A DNA stretch of 33,743 nt from contig DUEY01000020.1 in assembly GCA_011174795.1 (NCBI GenBank), forward strand, positions 1 to 33,743. The letters run 5' to 3'. A program made the position numbers and the translations under genes. Source of the stretch: Dehalococcoidia bacterium (GTDB lineage Bacteria; Chloroflexota; Dehalococcoidia; SZUA-161). The notes under the pieces are model-generated. The model saw nothing but the letters and a program-made list of their open reading frames with translations, did no database searches and was not told where the DNA came from. Below are positions 8,257 through 16,345 of the stretch, piece after piece (within the stretch, counting starts at the first letter, position 1; every line of letters begins with the position of its first letter).

Positions 8257-9921
8257 ATGGCTGATGCAAGCTTCGACGTAGTGGTAATCGGCGGCGGTCA
8301 CCAGGGCCTGACCATAGCCAACTACATGGTCAGGAACGGCTACACGGTCGGCCTTTTCGAGCAGAGGCGGGAGCTGGGCGGCGGCGGCTGCACCGAGCCG
8401 CGACCGGCATCCGGCTTTCGCAGCAACCCCTGTGCCCACATAATCGGGCTCTGGTCGAGCCCGGTGAACCAGGACTTCAAGCTCCATGAGAGAGGGCTGA
8501 ACTATATCTTCAGCGAAGTACAGACGTCCGTCGTATTTCCCGACGACAGGTGCATCGTCTCCTACCGCGCGGAGCACTGGGACAGGGAAACGGGAGACAC
8601 CATCCCGGACATGGAGCAGATAAAGAGGACTATCGGGGAGATCGAGAGGATATCTCCGAGGGATGCCGAATACTTGTGGAAGATAGAGCCGCAGATGTGG
8701 GAGTGGGGTATGGCGGCCAGCCAAATCCTGTGGAATCCCCCTTCACTGCCCGGCGAGCCCGACCCGCTGGAAGCACTGCTGAGCAATCCTGAGTCTGGAA
8801 TCGACCCCCGATACCAGTCCATGACGGCAGCCGAGATTATCTGCAGCATGTTCGAGAGCCCTGAGCTCCGTACGTGGGCTTTGCGGGTGCTGAACTCATC
8901 AGCAGCGCTGTACCCAGACGATATCCTGCCGCTGCCCATACTTCTCTATACCATACCGCTGGAGCTGCTCGGCTTCGGGGGCTGCTGCATCGAGGGCGGC
9001 GCTCATAACGCCGTCCACGCCCTGCAGAGGGCTTTGAGCGAAGAGGGGGGTAAGTTCTTCGTGGGAGCCGACGTTGACCTTGTCCTGGTGGAGAACGGAC
9101 GCGCCAGGGGGGTCAGGTTGTCTGATGGTACCGAGGTCGAGGCTAAGCAGATGGTGATTACCTCTATCGAGGTAGGGCAGACCGTCAACAGGCATCTCCG
9201 CGACGTTGAGATAGGCCCGGATATACGCAGGAAGGTCAACAACCTGAGGTGGGACAGGGGCGGCCTTATCTGGGGAAACATCGCTTTCCATGAACTGCCA
9301 CGGTACAGGGCGCAGGCCTGGAACCCCGACTGCGGCAAAGCCCGCCAGGTGTATCTCGTCGAAGCCGATGTGGACTATATTTGCCGGGAATATCACCACA
9401 GTCACGAGAATCTCAGGCCGGGCAACTGGCCAGACAAGATGTATTTCTGGGAGGCCACCGACAGCAAGTTCGACGCCAGCTATGCGCCTCGGGGAAAACA
9501 TATCTCCATCCTGGAGTTCGCCGCCCCACCGGCAAGCCGGCTGACCGAGGAGGAGTGGATACAGATAAAGCGGGAGGCACCGGAGCAGTTCCTGAGGTAC
9601 TGGCAGAGGTTCGCCCCGAACATGACCTGGGACAACATTATAGCCACTATCGTGGATACTCCCTATGATACCCAGCGGAGAAGCGATAATTTCGTCGATG
9701 GCTCATGGGTCATTCTGCCGCTCATCCCCAGCCAGTGGGGTGCGATGAGGCCGATACCCGAGCTTGCGCAGTACCAGGTCCCGGGGATAGAGAACTTATG
9801 GATGGCGTCGGGGTCGTGCCACACATCCGTGGCAATGCTTGCCTGCGCCAGCTATAACTGTTATAAAAGAATGGCGCAGAAGTACAACCTGTGGAAGCCC
9901 TGGGAAGGGCGGCTTTATTAG
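8257..9921 (+). CDS. Phytoene-dehydrogenase/retinol-saturase-like FAD oxidoreductase
   Basis: The 554-residue protein begins with a dinucleotide-binding fold (VVVIGGGHQG, glycines 12-17, followed by a Glu at the end of strand 2 in LFEQR) and the GG motif ELGGGG of the amine-oxidase/phytoene-desaturase family. The C-terminal part (GIENLWMASGSCH) resembles the second FAD-contact segment. The middle contains a Cys-rich GGCCIEGG, common where this family replaces the usual Gly-rich substrate loop. It probably adds or removes electrons at a C=C bond of a hydrophobic compound, but carotenoid synthesis is not implied: no crtB or crtE is present. GGAG lies upstream of the ATG. It follows the AOR by 24 bp and precedes the PLP enzyme by 69 bp. 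Confidence 0.82.
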   Translation: MADASFDVVVIGGGHQGLTIANYMVRNGYTVGLFEQRRELGGGGCTEPRPASGFRSNPCAHIIGLWSSPVNQDFKLHERGLNYIFSEVQTSVVFPDDRCIVSYRAEHWDRETGDTIPDMEQIKRTIGEIERISPRDAEYLWKIEPQMWEWGMAASQILWNPPSLPGEPDPLEALLSNPESGIDPRYQSMTAAEIICSMFESPELRTWALRVLNSSAALYPDDILPLPILLYTIPLELLGFGGCCIEGGAHNAVHALQRALSEEGGKFFVGADVDLVLVENGRARGVRLSDGTEVEAKQMVITSIEVGQTVNRHLRDVEIGPDIRRKVNNLRWDRGGLIWGNIAFHELPRYRAQAWNPDCGKARQVYLVEADVDYICREYHHSHENLRPGNWPDKMYFWEATDSKFDASYAPRGKHISILEFAAPPASRLTEEEWIQIKREAPEQFLRYWQRFAPNMTWDNIIATIVDTPYDTQRRSDNFVDGSWVILPLIPSQWGAMRPIPELAQYQVPGIENLWMASGSCHTSVAMLACASYNCYKRMAQKYNLWKPWEGRLY

Positions 9922-9990
9922 GGCACAGGAGCGGTCCCGCCGTACAACCTGAATATAATGTGTTAGAATGCCCGTGAGGAAAACCTGCCG

Positions 9991-11100
9991 ATGATTCCCC
10001 TGTTCCGTCAATACCCCGCGCTGAGGGATAAGGTTCCCTACACCTCCCTGGGGGGGCTGCCGACTCCCGTGCACCGGCTGGAAAACCTGGGAGAGGAACT
10101 GGGATCTGCCATTCTCTATATCAAGCGGGATGACCTCACCGGAACGGTCTACGGCGGGAACAAGATACGAAAGTTCGAGTTCATCCTCGGTCAAGCGCTG
10201 AACGACGGCGTCAAGGATGTCATAACATTCGGCGTTGCGGGAACCAAGCATGCGCTGTTCGCGGCGGCGGCGGCTAAAGGGGCCGGATTGAACAGCATCA
10301 CTATGGTTCATCCTAACCCAAAGCCCTTCGGGGAGCCCGCCAACGTCCTTATGGCCCATTACTGCGGGACCGAGCTTCATCACCACCGGAACTTCCGTCT
10401 GATGTTGATCGGAGGAGCCTACCAGTGCCTGAAGCGCCTGCTTACCCGGGGCAGGCCTCCCCGTCTGCTGCGCAACCGCTCTTGTCCCCTGGGTACGGTG
10501 GGTTTCGTTAACGCCGCATTCGAGCTGAGGGAGCAGATCGAACGGGGCGAGATGCCCGAGCCGGAACGCATCTACGTTGCCCTCGGCAGCATGGGCACTG
10601 CAGTGGGCCTTCTGCTGGGGCTCAAGGCCACCGGCCTGGAAAGCCGGGTAATACCCGTGAGGGTTTCTGCGAAGAGCCGTACCAACGCGGCTGCAATGGC
10701 GCGGCTATTCCATGACACAAACAACCTGCTCCATTCACAGGACGCATCCTTTCCCGAATTCGAGCTATCCGAACGCGACATCTCTATCAATCAAGAGTTC
10801 ACCGGAGAAAGCTACCTCGCTTTTCCACCAAAGGCAGCCGAAGCAGTCGGGCTCATGAATCTCACCGAGGGAATTAACTTAGAGGGTATTTACACGGGGA
10901 GGTCGCTGGCCGCTCTCATTGCCGACGTTAAGAGGGGTGACGTGCGAGGCAAGGTAGTGCTGTACTGGAATACCTTCAACTCACGGAACCTCACGCCATC
11001 CCTAGCCTCCATCGACCCCCGCAGCCTGCCACAGTGGATGCGCCGCTACTACGCAGAGTGGGCAACTCAGGCTAAACCCAGACGCGAGAGGGCGATATAG
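9991..11100 (+). CDS. PLP-dependent ACC deaminase/D-cysteine desulfhydrase family enzyme
   Basis: The 369-residue protein is a fold-type II PLP enzyme. The hallmark GGNKIRK places the Schiff-base lysine at K58. An upstream IKRDDLTG segment and a Gly-rich phosphate-contact region later in the chain fit the ACC deaminase/D-cysteine desulfhydrase group. It likely cleaves a small amino acid to a 2-oxo acid plus ammonia (or sulfide); which one is undetermined. It is the last gene of the plus-strand run with AOR and the FAD enzyme. Its final 34 bp overlap, tail to tail, the third PP-loop paralog on the other strand, so its last 11 residues (TQAKPRRERAI) are written on the antisense of that gene's C-terminus. 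This suggests the end was recast when the neighbouring repeat arrived. Confidence 0.83.
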   Translation: MIPLFRQYPALRDKVPYTSLGGLPTPVHRLENLGEELGSAILYIKRDDLTGTVYGGNKIRKFEFILGQALNDGVKDVITFGVAGTKHALFAAAAAKGAGLNSITMVHPNPKPFGEPANVLMAHYCGTELHHHRNFRLMLIGGAYQCLKRLLTRGRPPRLLRNRSCPLGTVGFVNAAFELREQIERGEMPEPERIYVALGSMGTAVGLLLGLKATGLESRVIPVRVSAKSRTNAAAMARLFHDTNNLLHSQDASFPEFELSERDISINQEFTGESYLAFPPKAAEAVGLMNLTEGINLEGIYTGRSLAALIADVKRGDVRGKVVLYWNTFNSRNLTPSLASIDPRSLPQWMRRYYAEWATQAKPRRERAI

Positions 11101-12356
11101 TAGTAGCTTTTAACCTTCCTTTTAATGGAAGGCCCTTTAATCCTTTTATTGCGGTACAGTCTATTTACATCCCACAGAAAGTGACGCACCCTGTTTGCCT
11201 TATACTTCGATAGATCGAATTCCCTGAACCACTCAAGAAATTCCCGTGAGCCGTGGATATCGGTATCTATGTGCTCGGGCAACAGTTTTTGAATCCCTTC
11301 CCACTCGAACCGTCGTGATTCGTCCAATGCTGTTTTACCCTTGATAAAACAATCTTTTATATGTGCGAATGTTCTTCTATCGACGCTGAAGTTACAGTTG
11401 TTGGGATCGACACCCTCCACAGTCAAACCTACGATTGTTCTGAAACACTTCTCGCATTTGCCACAGTTCTCCCTTACTACGCTTTCCCGGCAGACCCTCA
11501 GCTTCGATAAATAGCCCATGTCCCCCGTCTGACAAATGTACCCCAATTTCTGCTGCCTTCTGAGCTCATAACCGTCGTGAACCACCCTGACCCCCGCCCA
11601 CGAGACCTTTTCATCGATAAACGGGCGTGCTGCCGATGATTCCTTATCATCCGCTGTATGTGATGCAGCAATGAGCACAGTGCCGATTGCCCTTGGAGCC
11701 GTTATGGGGGCACATACACCGAGCAGGACGAGATCACCGGCAATATGCTCGATCCATTCAATTCCGAATTGCCGTGACAGTAATTCGAAGTTTATATCTC
11801 GGAGCAATGACGTATCAATAAATAGCGCTTTAATCCCGTCTCGATTCGCTATGCTGAGGATGTCAGACCGCATCCCGCGCCAGTACTCCCGCTCAAAAAG
11901 CGGAACCTGAACGCCACACACCAGGACCAGGTCCGGCTTCTCCTCCTTATGTCTGAGATACGAAGTTAGTGAATCCACACCGCCGCTGAACGGCAAAAGG
12001 GTTCTGCTCCCGCCGAACGTATTGACCACGGCTTTTTCGGCATGGATGTTGCCTGAGTAAGAGAACTGAGGGCATATGTCCCTGAAAATATCTTTAATAT
12101 TGGCCATTGCTTCTAGATAGGTAGCGTCAAGCTCGCGTACACGGACATCGGCGCCGACCGCCCATGCAATAGGAGCCACCATGGAAACGATGGGTATAGC
12201 GAGGATGCTTTCACCAGTCTTCTCAAGGTCGATTGCACTGTCATATTTAATGGAGAAGGTATCCGTAATAAAGTACTTTCTGAGGGGTCGGGGCATACGT
12301 GGTTTATACCGCAGCTCATTACCCGATACCTCTATTCTATCTATGCTTATCTCCAT
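11067..12356 (-). CDS. QueC-like PP-loop protein, tandem copy 3 (most diverged)
   Basis: This is the third transcribed copy of a 429-residue family and exactly the same length as the other two. It keeps the PP-loop SGGVDS (124-129), used by N-type ATP pyrophosphatases to adenylate a carboxylate or carbonyl, and the Cys set C-x8-C-x2-C-x2-C (RVCRESVVRENCGKCEKC), the spacing of the zinc site in QueC. Compared with copies 1 and 2 it differs most between about 145 and 250 (for example LLRDINF, HTADDKESS), the side likely to contact substrate. Only AGGAAC precedes its ATG. A second start was not needed because alignment to its siblings is gap-free. It converges on, and overlaps, the PLP gene. Role unknown; likely ATP-dependent amidation, ligation or nitrile-forming chemistry. 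Confidence 0.8.
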   Translation of the reverse strand: MEISIDRIEVSGNELRYKPRMPRPLRKYFITDTFSIKYDSAIDLEKTGESILAIPIVSMVAPIAWAVGADVRVRELDATYLEAMANIKDIFRDICPQFSYSGNIHAEKAVVNTFGGSRTLLPFSGGVDSLTSYLRHKEEKPDLVLVCGVQVPLFEREYWRGMRSDILSIANRDGIKALFIDTSLLRDINFELLSRQFGIEWIEHIAGDLVLLGVCAPITAPRAIGTVLIAASHTADDKESSAARPFIDEKVSWAGVRVVHDGYELRRQQKLGYICQTGDMGYLSKLRVCRESVVRENCGKCEKCFRTIVGLTVEGVDPNNCNFSVDRRTFAHIKDCFIKGKTALDESRRFEWEGIQKLLPEHIDTDIHGSREFLEWFREFDLSKYKANRVRHFLWDVNRLYRNKRIKGPSIKRKVKSYYYIALSRLGLA

Positions 12357-12413
12357 AGTACGTTCCTATTCAGCGCTCCGGCTATATGCGCTTCTAATGC
12401 AAGAAAAGGCAAC

Positions 12414-13703
12414 TCAGGCTAATCCCAGCCGCGAGAGGACAATGTAGTAGTAGCATTTAACCTTCCGTTTAACGGCAGGCACCTTTATCCTTCGGTTTCT
12501 ATACAGAAGAAGGGCTGTCCAGAGAAACCGACGCACCCTGTTCGTTCTATACTGCGATAAATCATATTCCCTGAACCACTCAAGGAATTCCCGTGAGCCG
12601 TGGATATCATTTTCGATTTGCTCGGGCACATACTGCTGTATATCGCCCCACCAGTAAAGCATGAAGGGCGACATCTCCATCCTGCCCTTGAGAAAATTGT
12701 CTTTTATACGTTTGAATGTGTTTCCGTCGATATGAAAATTGCAGTCGTTGGGGTCGATGCCCTCAACAACCATATTCGTTATTGTCCACATGCACTTTTC
12801 GCATTTTCCGCAGTTCTGCCCCAGCAGGTTTTCCCGGCAAACACTGAGTTTCGATAAATAGTCCAGGCTCCCGCTGCGACGAATATACCCTATCTTTTGC
12901 TGCCTAGATAGGTCATAGCCGTCGTGAACTACACGGACATCCGCCCATGCCATATTACTGTCGACCTGAGGGTGAGCCATCGTCCGCTCTATAGCGCCGG
13001 TGCTGTATGTCGCGGCGATATACATAGAGCCTATATCACGGGCGGCGGTTAGGGGAGCACACACGCCCAGCATGCAGAAGTTCTCAGCGACATCGCCATA
13101 CCAGTCAACGCCGAACTCCCTCGACAGCAATTCAAAGTTCGTGTTCTGGAGCATATCCGTTTCAATGTTGAGAACTGTAACCCCACCGCGGTCAGCCAGA
13201 CAGCGGACGTCGTCTACCAGCCCGTCCCAGAACTCATCCGCAAAAGTCGTGACCTGAATGCCACGCACCACGATCAGGTCCGGCTTCTCATCTTTATGCC
13301 TCAGATACGAGGTCAATGAATCAACGCCGCCGCTGAAGAGCAGACCGGCTCTGCTGCCACCGAATGTATTCACAACTGCCTTTTCAATATGGATGCTGCC
13401 CGAGTAAGAGAACCTCGGATATATGTCTCTCAAAATGTCTCTAAGCTTGATCAGTGCTTCCAGATAGGCAGCGTCAAGCTCGCGTATGCGGACATCGGCG
13501 CCGACTGCCCACGCGATGGGAGCCACCATGGAAACGATGGGGATGGCGAGGATGCTTTCGCCAGACTTCTCAAGGTCGATTGCGCTGTCATACCGGACAT
13601 AGGAGATATCTCTGAGGAAATACTTTCTCATGGCCCTGGGCACACGGAGCCTGTAACACAGTTCGCTAGCCGATACCTCTATCCTGTCTACGCTTATCTC
13701 CAT
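12414..13703 (-). CDS. QueC-like PP-loop protein, tandem copy 2
   Basis: The 429-residue middle copy is clearly closer to copy 1 than to copy 3. The PP-loop is SGGVDS at 124-129, followed by the conserved LTSYLRHKDEKPD helix, and the zinc-type cysteines are C289, C298, C301 and C304 (NCGKCEKC). Residues 1-115 form an extra N-terminal domain and about 310-429 an extra C-terminal region not found in ordinary QueC (about 230 residues). The 57-bp spacer upstream holds a weak GGGGAC ribosome-binding site and a TGA remnant. It lies inside a minus-strand series with FemX-like and methyltransferase genes. Classical queuosine synthesis is unlikely because no queD, queE, queF or folE gene is near. The exact reaction is unknown. 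Confidence 0.82.
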   Translation of the reverse strand: MEISVDRIEVSASELCYRLRVPRAMRKYFLRDISYVRYDSAIDLEKSGESILAIPIVSMVAPIAWAVGADVRIRELDAAYLEALIKLRDILRDIYPRFSYSGSIHIEKAVVNTFGGSRAGLLFSGGVDSLTSYLRHKDEKPDLIVVRGIQVTTFADEFWDGLVDDVRCLADRGGVTVLNIETDMLQNTNFELLSREFGVDWYGDVAENFCMLGVCAPLTAARDIGSMYIAATYSTGAIERTMAHPQVDSNMAWADVRVVHDGYDLSRQQKIGYIRRSGSLDYLSKLSVCRENLLGQNCGKCEKCMWTITNMVVEGIDPNDCNFHIDGNTFKRIKDNFLKGRMEMSPFMLYWWGDIQQYVPEQIENDIHGSREFLEWFREYDLSQYRTNRVRRFLWTALLLYRNRRIKVPAVKRKVKCYYYIVLSRLGLA

Positions 13704-13760
13704 ACTGCGTCCCCAGTCAGCGCTCCGGCTCTATGCGCTTCTAATCCACGAACAGGCAAC

Positions 13761-15050
13761 TCAGGCTAGTCCCAGCCGTGAGAGGACAATATAGTAGTAG
13801 CATTTAACCTTCCGTTTAACGGCAGGGACTTTTATCCTTCGGTTTCTATACAGAAGAAGCGCATGCCAGAGAAAACGACGCATTCTGTTCGTTTTATACT
13901 GCGACAAATCGAACTCCCTGAACCACTCAAGAAATTCCCGTGAGCCAAAGATATCATTATCGATTTTCTCAGGCATGTTCCGCTGGATATCACGCCAATA
14001 GTAAAACCTAGACGACGACATCCCTATCATGCCCTTGAGAAAACTGTCTTTTATACGTTTGAATGTGTTTCTATCTATATTGAAGTTGCAGTCATTAGGG
14101 TCGATGCCCTCAACAACAATGTTCATTATTGTCCACATGCACTTGTCGCATTTTCCGCAGTTCTGTCCCGACAGGTTCTCCCGGCATACACTGATCTTCG
14201 ATAAATAATCCAGGCTCCCGCTGCGACGAATATACCCTACCTTTTGCTGCCTCGACAGGTCGGAGCCATCATGAGCCACACGGACATCCGCCCATGCCAG
14301 GTTGTTATCAACTTGAGGGTGGGCCAGCGGCCGCTCAAAGTCGCCGGTGCTGTATGTCGCGGCGATATATATCGAGCCTATATCCCGCGCCGTGGCTAGG
14401 GGAGCACACACGCCCAGCATGCAGAAGTTCTCGGCGAAACTGCCATACCAGCTAACGCCGAACTGCCTCGACAGCAATTCAAAGTTCACGTTCTGGAGGA
14501 TGTCTGTTTCAAGATGCAAAACGGTAATCCCATCACGTTCAACCACACTGCGTATGTCGGCTATCAGCCCATCCCAGAACTCCGCCTCAAAAGGCGCGGC
14601 CTGAATGCCACGAACCACAATCAGGTCTGGCTTCTCATCCTTATGTCTCAGATACGAGGTCATTGAATCCACACCGCCGCTGAAGAGCAGACCGGCTCTG
14701 CTGCCACCGAATGTATTCACAACCACCTTTTCTATATGGATGCTGCCTGAGTAAGAGAACTGAGGGTACATGCCCCTGAAAATATCTCTTATCTTGGCGA
14801 GTGATTCGCGATAGGTAGAATCCAACTCACCTACCCTGACATCAGCGCCGACCGCCCATGCGATGGGAGCTACTATGGAAACGATGGGGAGGGCGAGGAT
14901 GCTTTGGTCGGACTTCCTGAGGTCGATTGCGCTGTCATATTTAACATAGGAGGTACCACTGAGGAAATACTTTCTTAGAGCCCTGGGCACACGGAGCCTG
15001 TACCGCAGTTCATTATCGGACACTTCTATCTTGTCTACGCATATCTCCAT
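13761..15050 (-). CDS. QueC-like PP-loop protein, tandem copy 1
   Basis: This is the first transcribed copy, directly behind the FemX-like gene (stop to start 13 nt), with the best ribosome-binding site of the three (CAGGAGGC). The PP-loop SGGVDS is at 124-129; the zinc-type set is C289-x8-C298-x2-C301-x2-C304. The LSRQQKVGYI segment before the cysteines corresponds by position to the QueC region leading into its zinc loop. The C-terminus ends in a basic stretch (KVPAVKRKVK) and YYYIVLSRLGLA, shared by all copies. By family knowledge such proteins use ATP to activate a carboxylate for attack by ammonia or an amine; QueC-like proteins also occur in some defence systems (QatC and the type IV CBASS protein Cap9). 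No cyclase, nuclease or ubiquitin-like gene is adjacent here. Confidence 0.83.
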   Translation of the reverse strand: MEICVDKIEVSDNELRYRLRVPRALRKYFLSGTSYVKYDSAIDLRKSDQSILALPIVSIVAPIAWAVGADVRVGELDSTYRESLAKIRDIFRGMYPQFSYSGSIHIEKVVVNTFGGSRAGLLFSGGVDSMTSYLRHKDEKPDLIVVRGIQAAPFEAEFWDGLIADIRSVVERDGITVLHLETDILQNVNFELLSRQFGVSWYGSFAENFCMLGVCAPLATARDIGSIYIAATYSTGDFERPLAHPQVDNNLAWADVRVAHDGSDLSRQQKVGYIRRSGSLDYLSKISVCRENLSGQNCGKCDKCMWTIMNIVVEGIDPNDCNFNIDRNTFKRIKDSFLKGMIGMSSSRFYYWRDIQRNMPEKIDNDIFGSREFLEWFREFDLSQYKTNRMRRFLWHALLLYRNRRIKVPAVKRKVKCYYYIVLSRLGLA

Positions 15051-15063
15051 ACCATGCCTCCTG

Positions 15064-16314
15064 TCAGCACTTCGGCCTTTTTCTCGAAGAATTCGCTCTC
15101 AGCCGCCTTTTCTCCTTTTCTTCCTTCTGTTTCCTCTCCCTCTGCTTCAGGGCTTTGTCGCTTTTCTTCCAACGGTAGATGTAATACAATTCCCTCAAAC
15201 TGTATTTCTTTATCGCTTTAAGCTGATGTACACGCAGGAACGCATTCACCATTCCGATACGGAGACGGCGACAGAAGCCTTTCCTGATTGCTATGACCTC
15301 TATATACCTCCTGGCAGACTTTGTCCAGTAGAATTTATACGGTTCGTCACCCTGCAGAAAGTCGAATTCACGCAGGTTCTTTTCAATCGCTTCCTTTATC
15401 AGGAACTTATAATGCAGGTGCCCCAGGCTGTACTTCGACAGCCAGGGGTCACGAGCCACTGTACCTCCGTAGAATTTGCGCCCGTAGATAAAGCCGTATA
15501 CTCCTGACACCATTTCACCATCTAGATTTAGAGAGGAGAAATGCAGCCATTTTCTCTCCATAAACCGTTTCGCTATATCTCTATAGAATTCCATCACCCT
15601 GGAATCGTAAAACACGCCCCTCACATTGACCGCTTGCCAGCGTCTCTGATGAAGGTCGAAAAATTTCCTCAGTTCTTCTTCCAGGGAGTCCCCGGTACAT
15701 TCCCGGAACTCAAATTCATGAGTATCTTGCAGAGACCGCAGACTTCGGCGCAGCCGCTGCCGTGTCTTGGTGTGCAAAGGGAGGGCTGCTTCGTCCCATG
15801 TCGCAGGCAGGGGGAGGTACGGCGCTAGAGTCTGAACATTTTCCTGCACGGCCAGGTTTTCCGAAGACAGAGGGCAATGGCTTCGCAGTAAATCGAGAAA
15901 AACGCTGTCGTCAGGTACCAGGGTTAGCCTTAAAATCAGGCCGTTGCGTATTATCTCCTCCTCCAGATATGCCAGGAGCGCATTTATCGCCTCTCCCCTG
16001 TTTTCAGGTGGAACCACCCCTACGTAGTTGCAGTTTACCACGCCTGCTGTCTCCAGAAACCGAGCCCTGACCGGCCCTATCCTGTATTCGTTTACCATGA
16101 GCGGCATAATCCCGATGAGCTTGCCCTGCTTTTCCGCCAGAAGTATGTTGAGTTTCCTCCCCTGGCCGAAGTGCCTCCACCATGTAGACAGCCATTCATG
16201 TGTTAGATAAACCGAGCTTTCGTCCCTGTTCTCCTGAATCAGGCTGTCCCAGGCTCCTGCCAGCGACTCCAGCTCTTCTGCGTCATTGATAACTCGTACA
16301 GTTGTGCCGGCCAT
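15064..16314 (-). CDS. FemX/BioF2-like (CelD-type) GNAT acyltransferase
   Basis: The 416-residue protein has the double-GNAT layout of the FemAB/BioF2-like acetyltransferase family. The first lobe begins near 10-100 (WDSLIQ then YLTHEWLSTWWRHFG and LLAEKQGKLIGIMPL). The second lobe, about 190-350, has the LHQRRW signature, VSGVYGFIYGRKFYGG and DFLQGDEPYKFYW. FemX relatives move an aminoacyl group from tRNA to peptidoglycan; CelD/BioF2-like relatives acylate polysaccharides or small molecules, so the substrate is open. The C-terminal 50 residues are strongly basic, suggesting contact with nucleic acid, tRNA or membrane. Its start has GGGGGTGA upstream within a hairpin. It lies 31 bp after the methyltransferase gene and 13 nt before the first PP-loop gene. 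Confidence 0.82.
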   Translation of the reverse strand: MAGTTVRVINDAEELESLAGAWDSLIQENRDESSVYLTHEWLSTWWRHFGQGRKLNILLAEKQGKLIGIMPLMVNEYRIGPVRARFLETAGVVNCNYVGVVPPENRGEAINALLAYLEEEIIRNGLILRLTLVPDDSVFLDLLRSHCPLSSENLAVQENVQTLAPYLPLPATWDEAALPLHTKTRQRLRRSLRSLQDTHEFEFRECTGDSLEEELRKFFDLHQRRWQAVNVRGVFYDSRVMEFYRDIAKRFMERKWLHFSSLNLDGEMVSGVYGFIYGRKFYGGTVARDPWLSKYSLGHLHYKFLIKEAIEKNLREFDFLQGDEPYKFYWTKSARRYIEVIAIRKGFCRRLRIGMVNAFLRVHQLKAIKKYSLRELYYIYRWKKSDKALKQRERKQKEEKEKRRLRANSSRKRPKC

Positions 16315-16316
16315 CT

Positions 16317-16339
16317 CATATCACCCCCGGAATCCGGGG
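16317..16339 (-). promoter_or_regulatory. Hairpin overlapping the FemX-like gene ribosome-binding site
   Basis: On the minus strand CCCCGGA-T-TCCGGGG (16325-16339) is a perfect palindrome. The same G-run continues into the GGGGGTGA that precedes the ATG at 16314. Folding would hide the ribosome-binding site, and the palindrome may also be an operator. This is a sequence observation; regulation is inferred. Confidence 0.35.
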
Positions 16340-16345
16340 TATTCC

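Larger units (their letters stand above)
11067..15066 (-). repeat. Exact-period tandem triplication, unit 1347 bp
   Basis: Three 1290-bp genes plus two 57-bp spacers give gene-to-gene distances of 1347 bp in both steps (11067, 12414, 13761) with no net insertion or deletion. Each start codon is preceded, at exactly 13 nt, by a TGA triplet in the same local context (on the plus strand TCAGC then CT-CGGC): 12370-12372, 13717-13719 and 15064-15066. At the last position this TGA is the true stop of the FemX-like gene. The spacers therefore appear to be fossils of that gene's end copied with each unit. Confidence 0.85.

Noticed and set aside
8257-9921. Carotenoid phytoene desaturase
   Set aside because: Family likeness only; no phytoene synthase or other carotenoid genes, and the neighbours are AOR and a PLP enzyme.
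11067-15050. Queuosine or archaeosine biosynthesis locus
   Set aside because: QueC-like motifs only; no queD, queE, queF, folE or tgt nearby, and the proteins are almost twice the length of QueC.
11067-15050. Antiphage QatABCD or type IV CBASS locus
   Set aside because: The QueC-like component is present, but no cyclase, TatD-like nuclease, ATPase partner or effector is seen next to it.
11061-15066. CRISPR array or assembly artefact explanation for the repeats
   Set aside because: The repeat unit is a full gene; the copies differ throughout with synonymous and non-synonymous changes, so they are true diverged paralogs, not array repeats or a misassembly.
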